DNA of 64,000 nucleotides from an uncultured Porphyromonadaceae bacterium (GTDB lineage: Bacteria; Bacteroidota; Bacteroidia; Bacteroidales; Muribaculaceae): positions 1 to 64,000 of the forward strand of contig UQGP01000003.1 in the NCBI GenBank assembly GCA_900540625.1, given 5' to 3'. Each line of letters starts with the position of its first letter. Position 1 is the first letter of the stretch. Below are positions 50,792 to 60,217 of the stretch, in pieces. The notes below the pieces were generated by a model. That model did no database searches, was not told the origin of the DNA, and was given only the letters and a program-made list of their open reading frames with translations. Both the position numbers and the translations under genes were made by a program.

Positions 50792-52174
50792 TTATACTGT
50801 CTCGTTTAGTTGTTTTAATAAAAAGCTCTGCAATGCAGTTTTCAACTGCTTTCTGGTACAATAGAAGTTGTTTACCATAATTACAACTACATGCGTCGGA
50901 TGATATGACTCCATATTGTCGATTACGTATCCGGCATAACATTGCACCCCGTTTACACTACCGGTTTTGAATGCAAGACGTCCTTTATAAGGAGTCTCGG
51001 CCATAAACGACCTCATTGTCCCGCTTACACCGGACACCGGGAAGAGTTTAATGTAATTTGTCGAATCTTCATGACTTGCCATATATTCCAAGATGGAACC
51101 CAATGTCAATGGCGATATACGATTGGCTCGCGTTAGGCCGCTTCCATCCCATATCGTAGTGTACTGCATATCTATGCCACGCTGTTTCCATAGGTCCATT
51201 TCCTTGGCGAGGGCTTCGGAGCGTTCTTCGCCCGGAGCAAAACTGCGCAAAATGCCTTCTGCGTACATATTGTCGCTTCGATGCATCATCGAGCTCAAAA
51301 CGGTGTCTCTCAATGGCGAATAACGCGAATATATGGTTTCTACATCATCCGCATCATCTTCGTTGCCGCAGATATATTTTCGACCGATTGAGATACCGGC
51401 ATCACCTAAAGACTTGCGCAATGCGTATTCAAAGGCTGTCCACGGATAAGGCATAGTCGAGGACACGTAGTTGTTTCTTACTGTCGAGGGTGCGTATACA
51501 TTCAGAACATTTGAACCGAACCCACGTATGATACTTGTGCCACGCCTACTTTTATGCCTCTCAATTTTAAGATCCGGCGTATGTGGCTTTGTCTCGCATG
51601 TAGTTGTATTCAGTTGGCAAATATTGTCTTTCCAATTGAACAAGTACCACCCGGCTCCATATGTATACGCGACATCGCTAATCTCCCATTTCTCAACCGG
51701 ACCTTGCTGCGGCACATCATCATCAATAAGACGTATCGACCCCGTAATCCGAGTTATGCCCATCGACTTCAACGAAGACACGATTGAATCGACCAATCCG
51801 CCGTTGCCGGAGAAGTTATCCGAATCAAGCGTAGGATCTCCTGATGCTAAGATTTCGATATCACCATTCCAAACCGATGGCAAGGTCGATTGCGAACCTC
51901 GAAGTCTGGCTACAGTCTCAAAACGGTAGTCCTCCGAAAGCAGTGTCATCGCCGATGCTGATGTTATAGTCTTGGTCACACTTGCCGGAACATAGCCTCG
52001 CTCTATGTCTTTTGCCACTATGGTTTTGTTCGTACGCAAGTCCTTTATATATATACCGATTGATGCGCTTTTTTCGCCCATAATACCGATGGATTGGGCC
52101 ATAACCGATACCGGCATAGCCATAAGTGCTACCCCAATCGTATAATTTACTAATTTACAAATAATTGCAGTCAT
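50792..52174 (-). CDS. dacB: D-alanyl-D-alanine carboxypeptidase/endopeptidase (PBP4, peptidase S13)
   Basis: A 460-residue exported penicillin-binding protein trimming or opening peptidoglycan peptides. The signal peptide ends near VMAQS. Catalytic motifs are SVTK (Ser65-Lys68), SDN in HRSDNMYAEGILR, and KTG in LAFKTGSVNGVQCYAG. The characteristic S13 insertion lies between SxxK and SxN. It starts a minus-strand run with the acidic-linker protein and rsmI. Confidence 0.94.
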   Translation of the reverse strand: MTAIICKLVNYTIGVALMAMPVSVMAQSIGIMGEKSASIGIYIKDLRTNKTIVAKDIERGYVPASVTKTITSASAMTLLSEDYRFETVARLRGSQSTLPSVWNGDIEILASGDPTLDSDNFSGNGGLVDSIVSSLKSMGITRITGSIRLIDDDVPQQGPVEKWEISDVAYTYGAGWYLFNWKDNICQLNTTTCETKPHTPDLKIERHKSRRGTSIIRGFGSNVLNVYAPSTVRNNYVSSTMPYPWTAFEYALRKSLGDAGISIGRKYICGNEDDADDVETIYSRYSPLRDTVLSSMMHRSDNMYAEGILRSFAPGEERSEALAKEMDLWKQRGIDMQYTTIWDGSGLTRANRISPLTLGSILEYMASHEDSTNYIKLFPVSGVSGTMRSFMAETPYKGRLAFKTGSVNGVQCYAGYVIDNMESYHPTHVVVIMVNNFYCTRKQLKTALQSFLLKQLNETV

Positions 52175-52228
52175 AAGCTTTACAAAATGCGATATGTGTG
52201 TTCCGGTCTCTTATGCCGAAATACAAAG

Positions 52229-52259
52229 CGAAAGTACAAAAAAAACCTCTATTTCCAAA
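52229..52259 (-). promoter_or_regulatory. Promoter of the dacB operon
   Basis: On the minus strand TTTG (52256-52259), a 19-bp spacer, and TACTTTCG (52229-52236), one base off TAnnTTTG. It lies about 55 bases before the dacB start. Confidence 0.55.
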
Positions 52260-52325
52260 TGTTATTCAATAATTGTTAGTATCTTTACATATATTTCACT
52301 AAAAAGGACTATCAAAACATAATCA

Positions 52326-52904
52326 ATGTCAGTGAACACATATTTATATATAGCAATAATGGCTGCTCTATTGTGCCCTATTGCGTCTTGTTCTAAAAAT
52401 AACGGTATGACCTCGGATGCCGCAGCCGATTCAATATCCGCCATGGCTCGCGAAGGCTCGTTTAAGGGCATTCAAACCTTACGCACATGCCTGCTGTCCG
52501 ATTATGACGATAGTTTTCGCGATGATGTTTACAATCTGTTTTGTGATTCGACTTTGGAAGTCAGCGCAATGGCGCTGTATGCAACGCATACAGTCAATGA
52601 AGTGGCCGACAGCATTTTCGCACACCATGCCGTGGATTTATCACATGCAGTTTTTCGCTTCCTGGCCGAAAGTGGAGACGCTTCATCCGTAGAAGAATTA
52701 AAGACTGCCATAACGCAGCGTTTCAATGCCATGGATTTGGACGAGAAGGCTCGCTGGATTGTTACGACTTTAAAGCCGTCCGAGATAGCGCAATATTTGG
52801 ATAATAGCGACGCTGCACTTATACAACGCATTATGGCTTTATACAACGGCTCGGATAGAACAAAATTCGCAGCTTCCATCAAAGCCCTCAAAATCAAGAA
52901 CTAA
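52326..52904 (+). CDS. Hypothetical lipoprotein
   Basis: A 192-residue lipoprotein whose leader (YLYIAIMAALLCPIASC) ends in a lipobox with cysteine near residue 22. The rest is helical, acidic and rich in Ala, Ser and Asp, with segments DAAADSISAMAREGSFKG and SDAALIQRIMALYNGSDRTKF. I recognise no family. A weak promoter-like TATCTTTA is at 52280-52287. It precedes the polyprenyl synthase gene by 21 bp and may be co-transcribed. Confidence 0.7.
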   Translation: MSVNTYLYIAIMAALLCPIASCSKNNGMTSDAAADSISAMAREGSFKGIQTLRTCLLSDYDDSFRDDVYNLFCDSTLEVSAMALYATHTVNEVADSIFAHHAVDLSHAVFRFLAESGDASSVEELKTAITQRFNAMDLDEKARWIVTTLKPSEIAQYLDNSDAALIQRIMALYNGSDRTKFAASIKALKIKN

Positions 52905-52925
52905 AGCACTAATCATATATACACT

Positions 52926-53936
52926 ATGCCTACAGCTGAAAATGATCGTCCGACCGGAATCTGTCGTCCGGGTTCGCAAGACTTTGATAGCGTCATCGAC
53001 GCCTTTAATGATCGATTATTTCATATACCTTACCCGACCGATGCTTCTGCATTGTTCGAGCCGATAGACTACACCCTCGAATCAGGTGGTAAACGACTGC
53101 GCCCCACTCTGCTTCTGCGAATGGCAATGGCCTGTGGCGCCGATGTTATGGACGCTATTGATCCCGCAATCGGAATCGAATTGTTCCATAACTTTACGCT
53201 GCTACATGATGACATTATGGATAATGCAGATGTACGACGCGGACGCCCCTCGGTCCATTGTCGGTGGAATGATAATGTTGCCATCCTTTCCGGTGACGCA
53301 ATGCTTACCATTGCTTCCGGATATATGAATCATGTGCCCGGGGAAGTAGGCCGTCGCATTTTCGATTTGTTCACCAAAACGGCTCTCGAAATATATCAAG
53401 GTCAACAACTCGATATGGAATTCGAAGAACGTGATGACGTATCTGTCAACGAATACATACACATGATTCGTCTTAAGACTTCTGTCTTGCTTGGATGCGC
53501 ATGCCGTATCGGAGCAATGATGGGCGGCGCTTCAGACGATGCATGCAAAGCCGCATATGACTTCGGCGACAACCTCGGACTGGCCTTCCAACTCAGAGAC
53601 GACCTACTCGACACATTTGGTGATCCTGTATTGTTCGGGAAACAAATCGGAGGGGACATACTCAACAAGAAGAAGACTTGGCTCCTGATTTCGGCCATGG
53701 AATTGGGCAATCGCGAGGAGATATGCTCGGCCTTGGATGCAAAAACAGACGATATGGAAAAGATCGAGAAGGTCAAATCCATATATCGTAACCTGGGGTT
53801 GGACACCAAATGCCAGCAACTCGTCGATGTATATGCACAGCGAGCAATAAATTCGTTGAATCGTATGGCTCTTGATAAAGCGCATTCGGACTATTTCAAG
53901 TCTCTTGCCACCGGGTTAAGCCAACGCCAAGCATGA
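52926..53936 (+). CDS. Polyprenyl diphosphate synthase
   Basis: A 336-residue isoprenoid-chain synthase of the trans-prenyltransferase family, feeding quinone or other isoprenoid synthesis. The first aspartate-rich motif DDIMD is at 95-99, followed by RRGRPSVH. The second is in FQLRDDLLDTFGDP near 220. A phenylalanine five residues before the first motif hints at a moderate chain length, but that rule is not decisive here. Its stop overlaps the tatD start by 4 bp. Confidence 0.92.
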   Translation: MPTAENDRPTGICRPGSQDFDSVIDAFNDRLFHIPYPTDASALFEPIDYTLESGGKRLRPTLLLRMAMACGADVMDAIDPAIGIELFHNFTLLHDDIMDNADVRRGRPSVHCRWNDNVAILSGDAMLTIASGYMNHVPGEVGRRIFDLFTKTALEIYQGQQLDMEFEERDDVSVNEYIHMIRLKTSVLLGCACRIGAMMGGASDDACKAAYDFGDNLGLAFQLRDDLLDTFGDPVLFGKQIGGDILNKKKTWLLISAMELGNREEICSALDAKTDDMEKIEKVKSIYRNLGLDTKCQQLVDVYAQRAINSLNRMALDKAHSDYFKSLATGLSQRQA

Positions 53937-54760
53937 GCAAGAAAGTTGTAGCGCCTCCTGCCCCATTACCACCAGGGGTGCATCTAACAGATACACATAC
54001 GCACCTATATCTTGATGATTTTCAAGATAATACAAACGCTGATGGTTGCTATGATGCAGTCCAACGCGCCATTGATATAGGTATATCGCATATGATCTTT
54101 CCTAATGTCAATGCCTCAACCATTGCTCCGATGAAGGCTTTGGCGGCACGTTTTCCGGGTCATATACGTATGGCTATGGGACTTCATCCTACCGAAATTG
54201 TATTGGATACATTGGAAGATGATTTGGCTTGCGTGGCAGCCGAGCTTGACAAAGGAGGCTATATTGCCGTTGGCGAAATAGGTATAGACCTATATTGGGA
54301 TAAATCCTTTGAGTGCCAACAGATGAAGATTCTTGACACTCAATTGGATTGGGCCGAGCGTTATGAACTGCCCGTAATTCTCCATTGTAGGGACGGACTT
54401 AATCAGATGCTTGAAGTCCTGCAAGGGCACAAACGACTATCTTTTGTTTTTCATAGTTTTGCCGGGACGGCACAAGATGTAGAACGCATACTTGGCGACT
54501 ACAATGCAATCTTTGGAGTCAATGGTATAGTGACGTTTAAGCGGAACAGCGTAGTTGACATTTTGCCGTCTATATGGCCTGACCATATTGTGCTCGAAAC
54601 CGATTCGCCTTACCTCGCCCCGGTACCCTATCGCGGTCGACGCAACGAGAGCGCGTATATCGTTGCAACTGCGGCAAGTGTTGCTGTCGCAGTAAATACG
54701 GATATCAAATGCGTCGCGGAAGCCACGACCCGCAATTCTTTACGAGTTTTGGGATTTTGA
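53933..54760 (+). CDS. TatD family metal-dependent hydrolase
   Basis: A 275-residue TIM-barrel hydrolase with the TatD metal set: TDTHTHLYLD near residue 20, GEIGIDLYWD, VILHCRDG, FHSFAGTAQD and ETDSPYLAPVPYRGRRNES. TatD proteins act as 3'-5' exonucleases or DNases in other bacteria. The ATG overlaps the upstream stop (ATGA). A proline-rich leader of about 17 residues precedes the barrel. Confidence 0.94.
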   Translation: MSKKVVAPPAPLPPGVHLTDTHTHLYLDDFQDNTNADGCYDAVQRAIDIGISHMIFPNVNASTIAPMKALAARFPGHIRMAMGLHPTEIVLDTLEDDLACVAAELDKGGYIAVGEIGIDLYWDKSFECQQMKILDTQLDWAERYELPVILHCRDGLNQMLEVLQGHKRLSFVFHSFAGTAQDVERILGDYNAIFGVNGIVTFKRNSVVDILPSIWPDHIVLETDSPYLAPVPYRGRRNESAYIVATAASVAVAVNTDIKCVAEATTRNSLRVLGF

Positions 54761-54794
54761 TATTACGGATAATTTTAGGCGTATAGGTCAATTT

Positions 54795-55550
54795 TTACTG
54801 CACGGCCATATCCGATTTGAGACGCTGACGCACAGCCTCATACATCATTATACCGGCCGCTACGGACACATTCAGTGATTGTATTTGGCCAAACATCGGT
54901 ATTGCAACCTTGGTGTCGCACTCGCGCATAACTTCGGCGGATATACCGACATCTTCTGCGCCCATAACAAATACCGTGGGGGCTGTGTAGTCTATTTCGG
55001 TGTAGCTTACGTCAACTTTTTCGGATACTGCGACTGCACGGTAGCCGTTGTCACGCAGGAATTTGATAGCGCTGGCCAAGTTGCGTTCGCGACACACCGG
55101 CATTCGGGGTAATGCGCCTGCAGATGTTTTGACGGCATCTGCGCCGACAGATACGCTACCTCGCTCGGGTATGAGGATTGCATCGGCGCCGCAACATTCA
55201 GCGGTACGTGCTATTGCGCCGAAATTGCGGACATCCGTGACACCGTCTAAAGCTATCATCAATGGCAGACGTCCCTGTTCATATAGTTCGGGAACTATAA
55301 CCCCTACTCTGCTATATTCTATGGCTGATAGTATGGCCAATGCCCCTTGGTGGTTTTTGCGCGTAATGCGATTGATGCGCTCTACCGGGACACGCATAGT
55401 CAGTATTCGGTATTGGCGCAATACAGCAAGAAGCTCCCCGGCCAGTTCGCCTTGTAAGTCTTTCTTTATAAAAACCTTATCTATTTGTTTGCCGGCTTCT
55501 ACAGCCTCGATTATGGCACGAAGTCCGTATATGTAATTTTCTTGTTCCAT
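54795..55550 (-). CDS. rlmB: 23S rRNA (guanosine-2'-O)-methyltransferase RlmB (TrmH/SpoU family)
   Basis: A 251-residue SPOUT methyltransferase expected to methylate G2251 of 23S rRNA. An N-terminal substrate-binding part (ENYIYGLRAIIEAVEAG) leads to motif 1 VTDVRNFGAIARTAEC and motifs 2/3 FVMGAEDVGISAEVM and IPMFGQIQSLNVSVAAGI, which form the SAM-binding knot. The ATG at 55550 is preferred over the TTG at 55571 that overlaps recN. It is the last gene of the dnaN operon. Confidence 0.93.
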   Translation of the reverse strand: MEQENYIYGLRAIIEAVEAGKQIDKVFIKKDLQGELAGELLAVLRQYRILTMRVPVERINRITRKNHQGALAILSAIEYSRVGVIVPELYEQGRLPLMIALDGVTDVRNFGAIARTAECCGADAILIPERGSVSVGADAVKTSAGALPRMPVCRERNLASAIKFLRDNGYRAVAVSEKVDVSYTEIDYTAPTVFVMGAEDVGISAEVMRECDTKVAIPMFGQIQSLNVSVAAGIMMYEAVRQRLKSDMAVQ

Positions 55551-55567
55551 ATTGTATTGTGGCTGTG

Positions 55568-57238
55568 TCAAGCCGTTTTGTTACTTTCAATGAGACTGAC
55601 GGCGTTGTTGTGTGCCGCATTATCTTCAGCTCCTGCACCAAGCATCTTGGCTATTTCGTCAATACGTTCTCCGTCAGTCAGTTGTTTTACATTTGTATTT
55701 GTCGATATCTCGTCATCTTCTTTATATACGCGGAAATGGCGTCCCGGTTGTGATGCGACCTGTGGAAGATGCGTAATAACTACAGTCTGCGTATGTCTCG
55801 AAATCTGTTCCATCATTCTCCCCATACGTGTTGCGATATCGCCGGATACGCCTGTGTCCACTTCGTCAAAAATCAAAGTCGGCATATTGGCGTGTTCGCT
55901 CACTATCGCCTTAATGGCCAGGACAAGTCGAGATATTTCACCGCCGGACGCTGTCTTGCCTACAGACATCAGCGGTTGGTTTTTGTTAAAGGCTACACGG
56001 AAGTCTATCTGATCCATTCCCGATGGCGTCAATTTGCTTTTGGATACCGATATTTCGCATCTGAGATTGGGCAAGCCTAAGGGCCGGGCTTTTTCGACAA
56101 GAGCTTTGCCGAATTCGGATGCAGCCTCGGTACGCATCTGTGTCAATTGACGGGCGATAATGACGGCCTGTTTCTTGGCTTGTTTGGCGCTGTCTTCAAG
56201 GCGTGCGAGTGTGCCGTTGCTGTCGTGTATAATATCTATGCGTTCCTGCAACTGCTTTGCACGCTCCATCAGCATATCTGACGTCTCGACATTATGACGT
56301 GTTTCCAGCGAATATATCTTTGATAATCTATCTTCTATATCTTCCAACGGCATTGTGTCTACCGTTATGGCGGCAAGATGATCAGCCACTGTATCTGCGA
56401 TATCGTCAATTTCGGTTCGAACCCCGGTAAGTCTGGACGCGAGGTCGGATGCATCGTCATAGTTTTCTTGCAGATGTCCCAAATGTTCTATAGCGATAGT
56501 CAAGGCTGCAACAATACCATCATCTCCGCTGTTCAAACTGTCGCTAACCGCCTCGAGATGTTCTCTTGCCGTAGTCGCATTGGCGGCACGGTCGCGTTCA
56601 CGTTCAAGATCTTCTTGCTCATGCGGCACAAGATTAAGCTCGTTAATTTGCTCCAACTGATAAGCAATATACTCTTCGTCGGATTTATAACGTTCGGCAG
56701 TATCTCGTACCCGGGCATATTCCTCTAATGCGTGACGATATATGTGATAGGCTTCTCTATATTGTTTTAATACTGCGTCTGTTCCCGCAACGGTATCTAT
56801 TACAGACAATTGATAATTATTGTCAGACAATGCCAGGTTTTGATGCTGTGTATGTATATCCAACAGCATTGAAGCCAATGTCTGCATACGCTCAAGGTTC
56901 GTAGGCGTGTCATTTATGAATGCTCGCGAATTCCCTTTGGCCGAAATTTCTCGACGCATGATACATACGCCGGGAGGGTTATCATCAATATTTTTGTCGA
57001 GCCATTCAGATACATCATCAAGTCCGGTAATGTCAAATTCGACCTCGACAACGGCCTTTGTAGCGCCGGTACGCACAGTCTTACTATCGCTTCTCTGCCC
57101 CATTACAAGGCTTAATGCGCCTAAAATGATTGATTTGCCCGCGCCTGTTTCGCCGGTAATAATATTCATCCCCGGGCCGAAGTCTAAGTCCAAGGATGAG
57201 ATAAGCGCATAATTTGATATATGTAAGTGCCCTATCAT
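55568..57238 (-). CDS. recN: DNA repair protein RecN
   Basis: A 556-residue SMC-like ATPase acting in double-strand break repair. Walker A GETGAGKSIILGALSL lies near residues 31-46. A long coiled coil occupies about 150-360. The C-terminal signature SVGKTASGGEISRLVLAIK and Walker B TLIFDEVDTGVSGDIA complete the head. The start overlaps the PorD-like gene stop by 4 bp (ATGA). Confidence 0.95.
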   Translation of the reverse strand: MIGHLHISNYALISSLDLDFGPGMNIITGETGAGKSIILGALSLVMGQRSDSKTVRTGATKAVVEVEFDITGLDDVSEWLDKNIDDNPPGVCIMRREISAKGNSRAFINDTPTNLERMQTLASMLLDIHTQHQNLALSDNNYQLSVIDTVAGTDAVLKQYREAYHIYRHALEEYARVRDTAERYKSDEEYIAYQLEQINELNLVPHEQEDLERERDRAANATTAREHLEAVSDSLNSGDDGIVAALTIAIEHLGHLQENYDDASDLASRLTGVRTEIDDIADTVADHLAAITVDTMPLEDIEDRLSKIYSLETRHNVETSDMLMERAKQLQERIDIIHDSNGTLARLEDSAKQAKKQAVIIARQLTQMRTEAASEFGKALVEKARPLGLPNLRCEISVSKSKLTPSGMDQIDFRVAFNKNQPLMSVGKTASGGEISRLVLAIKAIVSEHANMPTLIFDEVDTGVSGDIATRMGRMMEQISRHTQTVVITHLPQVASQPGRHFRVYKEDDEISTNTNVKQLTDGERIDEIAKMLGAGAEDNAAHNNAVSLIESNKTA

Positions 57239-58164
57239 TTCTTTGTCGGCGGATTCTTGATTTTGTCGAGACGGGTTTGCTCCGTCGGATATATATTTTG
57301 CAGTATCTCGTAGACTTTGGTGCGTTCTTCCGTCGTGGCTTTTGAATATACGTTGACCAGTTCGTCAAGTTTAGCGTCTTTGAACATAGACAGCCCGACA
57401 GACATCGGCGCAACATCAAAAGCTTTTTGTAGATATTCCAAAGATGCCGTAATATTGGCTCGGCCTTTGTCCGGAGATGTCGCCATTTCGTCAAGTCCGC
57501 GACGATGGTACGCATATAGCAAATCTCTGAAGCCTGAAGTCTTCTGATCTGTCAATGCCGCCAATACCGCGCTACGATTTTTAGTATCTTCAAAGGCTTT
57601 CCATCCGGTTTCGCCCGATGATTGAGCCCATTGTACAATCTGTTGTAATTGGTCGTATAAAGACTGCCCGCCTCTACTTTCAAATGTATCCGAATCCATA
57701 GCGATAATCAAATACGCATAAAAGTTTAGTATGGCGGTCAACTGGCTTTCCATCGAATTTTTCGAAAAAACCAGAGGTTCGTTTTCTTGATATGAGAATT
57801 CGATTTTTGTATCCTTAAAGTTTAGTACGGTAGTCGTATACGAGGAATTGTATACCGGGCGTGTGGATTGTACCTGAAGGTCTCCGGTGAATACGTTGTC
57901 ATTTACGTCCTTTATCGTAAAGAACAAACGACAATCAATTTTTTCGTTTACAGCAAATTTGGCATTGGTAAAGTCGGTTGTATTCATATACTCGTTTATG
58001 GCTTGTTCCAATGTCGTAAACATCGATTTGTTTGTCCCTTGAACCTGCGAGGAGTTTATCTCTACTTTGCAGTTAAGTTCTTGGGCATATCCGTCTACGG
58101 CCTTGGCCATACAGATGGTCATGACTATAATCGCTGCAATCAAACGAGTGGAGAACAACTTCAT
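57235..58164 (-). CDS. DUF4835 / PorD-like type IX secretion-associated protein
   Basis: A 309-residue exported protein with signal peptide MKLFSTRLIAAIIVMTICMA. It has the DUF4835 features: LNCKVEINSSQVQGTN at the mature start, FAVNEKIDCRLFFTI, NFYAYLIIAMDSDTF, and RFRDLLYAYHRRGLDEM-like sequence. DUF4835 corresponds to PorD in type IX secretion systems. The nearby type IX-tailed proteins in this window fit an active system. It lies 20 bp after coaBC and overlaps recN by 4 bp. The second ATG (58164) starts the better signal peptide. Confidence 0.85.
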   Translation of the reverse strand: MKLFSTRLIAAIIVMTICMAKAVDGYAQELNCKVEINSSQVQGTNKSMFTTLEQAINEYMNTTDFTNAKFAVNEKIDCRLFFTIKDVNDNVFTGDLQVQSTRPVYNSSYTTTVLNFKDTKIEFSYQENEPLVFSKNSMESQLTAILNFYAYLIIAMDSDTFESRGGQSLYDQLQQIVQWAQSSGETGWKAFEDTKNRSAVLAALTDQKTSGFRDLLYAYHRRGLDEMATSPDKGRANITASLEYLQKAFDVAPMSVGLSMFKDAKLDELVNVYSKATTEERTKVYEILQNIYPTEQTRLDKIKNPPTKK

Positions 58165-58184
58165 ATACATGCGTCTAATTTCTT

Positions 58185-59384
58185 TTAAAATAAGCTTTTA
58201 AGCGCTGTCAATATTTTGTCGGCTATAATAGCTTTACTTTCGACTCCGGTTTGCAGTATTGTGCCCGATTTGGTCATCACTTCAACTTGATTGCTGTCGT
58301 ACCCGAAGCATGTACCCGGGTTGGCCAAGCAGTTCAGAACTATGGCATCAAGGTTTTTGCGCCGCAATTTGTCTATAGCGTTTGCCTCGGCATCGTTTGT
58401 TTCGAGTGCAAAGCCGACAACTCGTTGGTCGGGACGCTTTGTCTCTCCCAGTGTCTTCGCAATGTCCGGATTCTTGACCAAACGTATGCAATCTATGCCT
58501 GCTGTTTCGCGCTTAATCTTCTTGTCGGCTATTGTTTCGGGGGCATAATCGGCGACAGCCGCTGCCATAATAGCCATGTCGCTATTTTCGAATGCCTTTT
58601 GAGATGCCGCCAGCATCTCGCGTGCGCTCTCGACAGCCACAACTTTCACTCCGGGATGTTCTATCGTCAGGCTTACCGGTCCACTGATAAGAGTAACTTC
58701 GGCACCGCGCTCGGCTGCTGCCTGAGCCAGGGCATAACCCATTTTGCCTGAGGAATAATTGCCGATAAATCGTACCGGATCTATTTTTTCGTACGTCGGT
58801 CCGGCAGTTATCATAATTTTCTTTCCTTTGTAGTCTTCTTCTTTTGCGAAAAAGTCATCAAGTACGGCTACAATCTTTTCGGGTTCTTCCATGCGTCCCT
58901 TGCCGCATAAGTGGCTGGCAAGTTCGCCGGAAGCGGCTTCTATTATATGGTTACCATACGAACGCAGCATCGCAATATTACGCACTGTGGATGGATGTGC
59001 CATCATGTCAAGGTCCATAGCCGGAGCTATGAATACGGGACAACGGGCAGATAAATATGTAGTCACAAGCATATTATCGGCCACGCCATTAGCCATTTTA
59101 GCCATCGTACATGCTGTCGCAGGTGCTATGACCATGGCATCTGCCCATAGGCCCAAATCAACATGACTATTCCATTGTCCGGTATTGGCTGTAAAGAACT
59201 CACTGATGACAGGACGTCCGCTTAGGGACGATAGTGTCACCGGCGTAATGAATTCTTTGCCGTTGGGCGTTATGACAACCTGAACTTGCGCTCCGGCTTT
59301 GATAAGCAGACGGAGGAGATACACTGATTTGTATGCAGCTATACCACCGCTTATGCCAAGTATTATATTTTTGCCTTTAAGCAT
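58185..59384 (-). CDS. coaBC: Bifunctional phosphopantothenoylcysteine decarboxylase/phosphopantothenate-cysteine ligase
   Basis: A 399-residue two-step enzyme of coenzyme A synthesis. The CoaC half (about 1-185) binds FMN, with ILGISGGIAAYKSVYL, the HVDLGLWADAMVIAPATA segment and PAMDLDMM. The CoaB half has AGPTYEKIDPVRFIGNYSSG, AAVADY and the dimer-interface NPDIAKTLG. The ATG at 59384 (MLKGKNIILG) is the family start; the frame from 59483 would overlap the exonuclease gene. Confidence 0.95.
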   Translation of the reverse strand: MLKGKNIILGISGGIAAYKSVYLLRLLIKAGAQVQVVITPNGKEFITPVTLSSLSGRPVISEFFTANTGQWNSHVDLGLWADAMVIAPATACTMAKMANGVADNMLVTTYLSARCPVFIAPAMDLDMMAHPSTVRNIAMLRSYGNHIIEAASGELASHLCGKGRMEEPEKIVAVLDDFFAKEEDYKGKKIMITAGPTYEKIDPVRFIGNYSSGKMGYALAQAAAERGAEVTLISGPVSLTIEHPGVKVVAVESAREMLAASQKAFENSDMAIMAAAVADYAPETIADKKIKRETAGIDCIRLVKNPDIAKTLGETKRPDQRVVGFALETNDAEANAIDKLRRKNLDAIVLNCLANPGTCFGYDSNQVEVMTKSGTILQTGVESKAIIADKILTALKSLF

Positions 59385-59415
59385 ATTTGTCGTTATTTGA
59401 ACCAGGGATGTCCGA

Positions 59416-60195
59416 TTATTTGCGTGATATACTATCGTATATCCGCTTGAAGGCATCTTTGGTATCCGGAGCAAAATCTCCATTTTGTATCCATTCGTAA
59501 TACCCCGGATTCTCTTTAAGAACTTCAGCCGCTAATTTACCTTTGTATTTGCCAAAGTTGATAATTTCGCGGTTTTTATCGTCATATATTAACCTCCCGG
59601 ATATATCAACGTTGCGTGTCCCCGGTTTGGCTAAAGATGTATATTCGCTCAAAGCATCAATATCTGTGGGCACATCATCATACTTATCCAACTGAGCCAT
59701 TAGTACTTCGTATGTAGCCTGAATATCTGCCTGCGACGAATGTGCGTCTTCCAGTTCCTTTTCACAATAGAACCGGTAGGCAGCCGATAGGTTGCGCGGT
59801 TCCTTTTTATGATATATGGTCTGTACGTCCACAAGTTTGTGCCGAGATATGTCAAAATCAACCCCGGCCTTCTTAAACTCGATACACAGCATCGGAATAT
59901 CAAAGCGCGTACTATTGAAGCCGGCAATATCGCAGCCCTCAAAAAATCCGGCAAGGGATTTTGAAATCCGCTTGAATGTCGGAGCATCTTTGACATCTTC
60001 GTCCGTAATATGGTGAACGGCCGTTGCGTCTTCGGGTATATGCATTTCGGGATTGATACGCCGCGTTTTGACTTCGGTGCTTCCATCCGGCATAAGTTTC
60101 AGGACCGATATTTCGACAATTCGGTCTTTGAATACATCTAATCCCGTTGTCTCAAGATCAAAAAAAACTAAGGGCCGTTCCAGCTTGAGCTTCAT
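59416..60195 (-). CDS. DnaQ-like 3'-5' exonuclease with DUF3820 tail
   Basis: A 259-residue protein with an N-terminal DEDDh exonuclease domain: VFFDLETTGLDVFKDRIVEI, AGFNSTRFDIPML, and HSSQADIQATYEVL. The last 60 residues (INFGKYKGKLAAEVLKENPGYYEW) match DUF3820, often fused to such exonucleases. It may act as a proofreading or processing exonuclease. It lies 22 bp after dnaN and before coaBC. Confidence 0.92.
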   Translation of the reverse strand: MKLKLERPLVFFDLETTGLDVFKDRIVEISVLKLMPDGSTEVKTRRINPEMHIPEDATAVHHITDEDVKDAPTFKRISKSLAGFFEGCDIAGFNSTRFDIPMLCIEFKKAGVDFDISRHKLVDVQTIYHKKEPRNLSAAYRFYCEKELEDAHSSQADIQATYEVLMAQLDKYDDVPTDIDALSEYTSLAKPGTRNVDISGRLIYDDKNREIINFGKYKGKLAAEVLKENPGYYEWIQNGDFAPDTKDAFKRIYDSISRK

Positions 60196-60217
60196 CGTAA
60201 TATATATGCGCTTATCA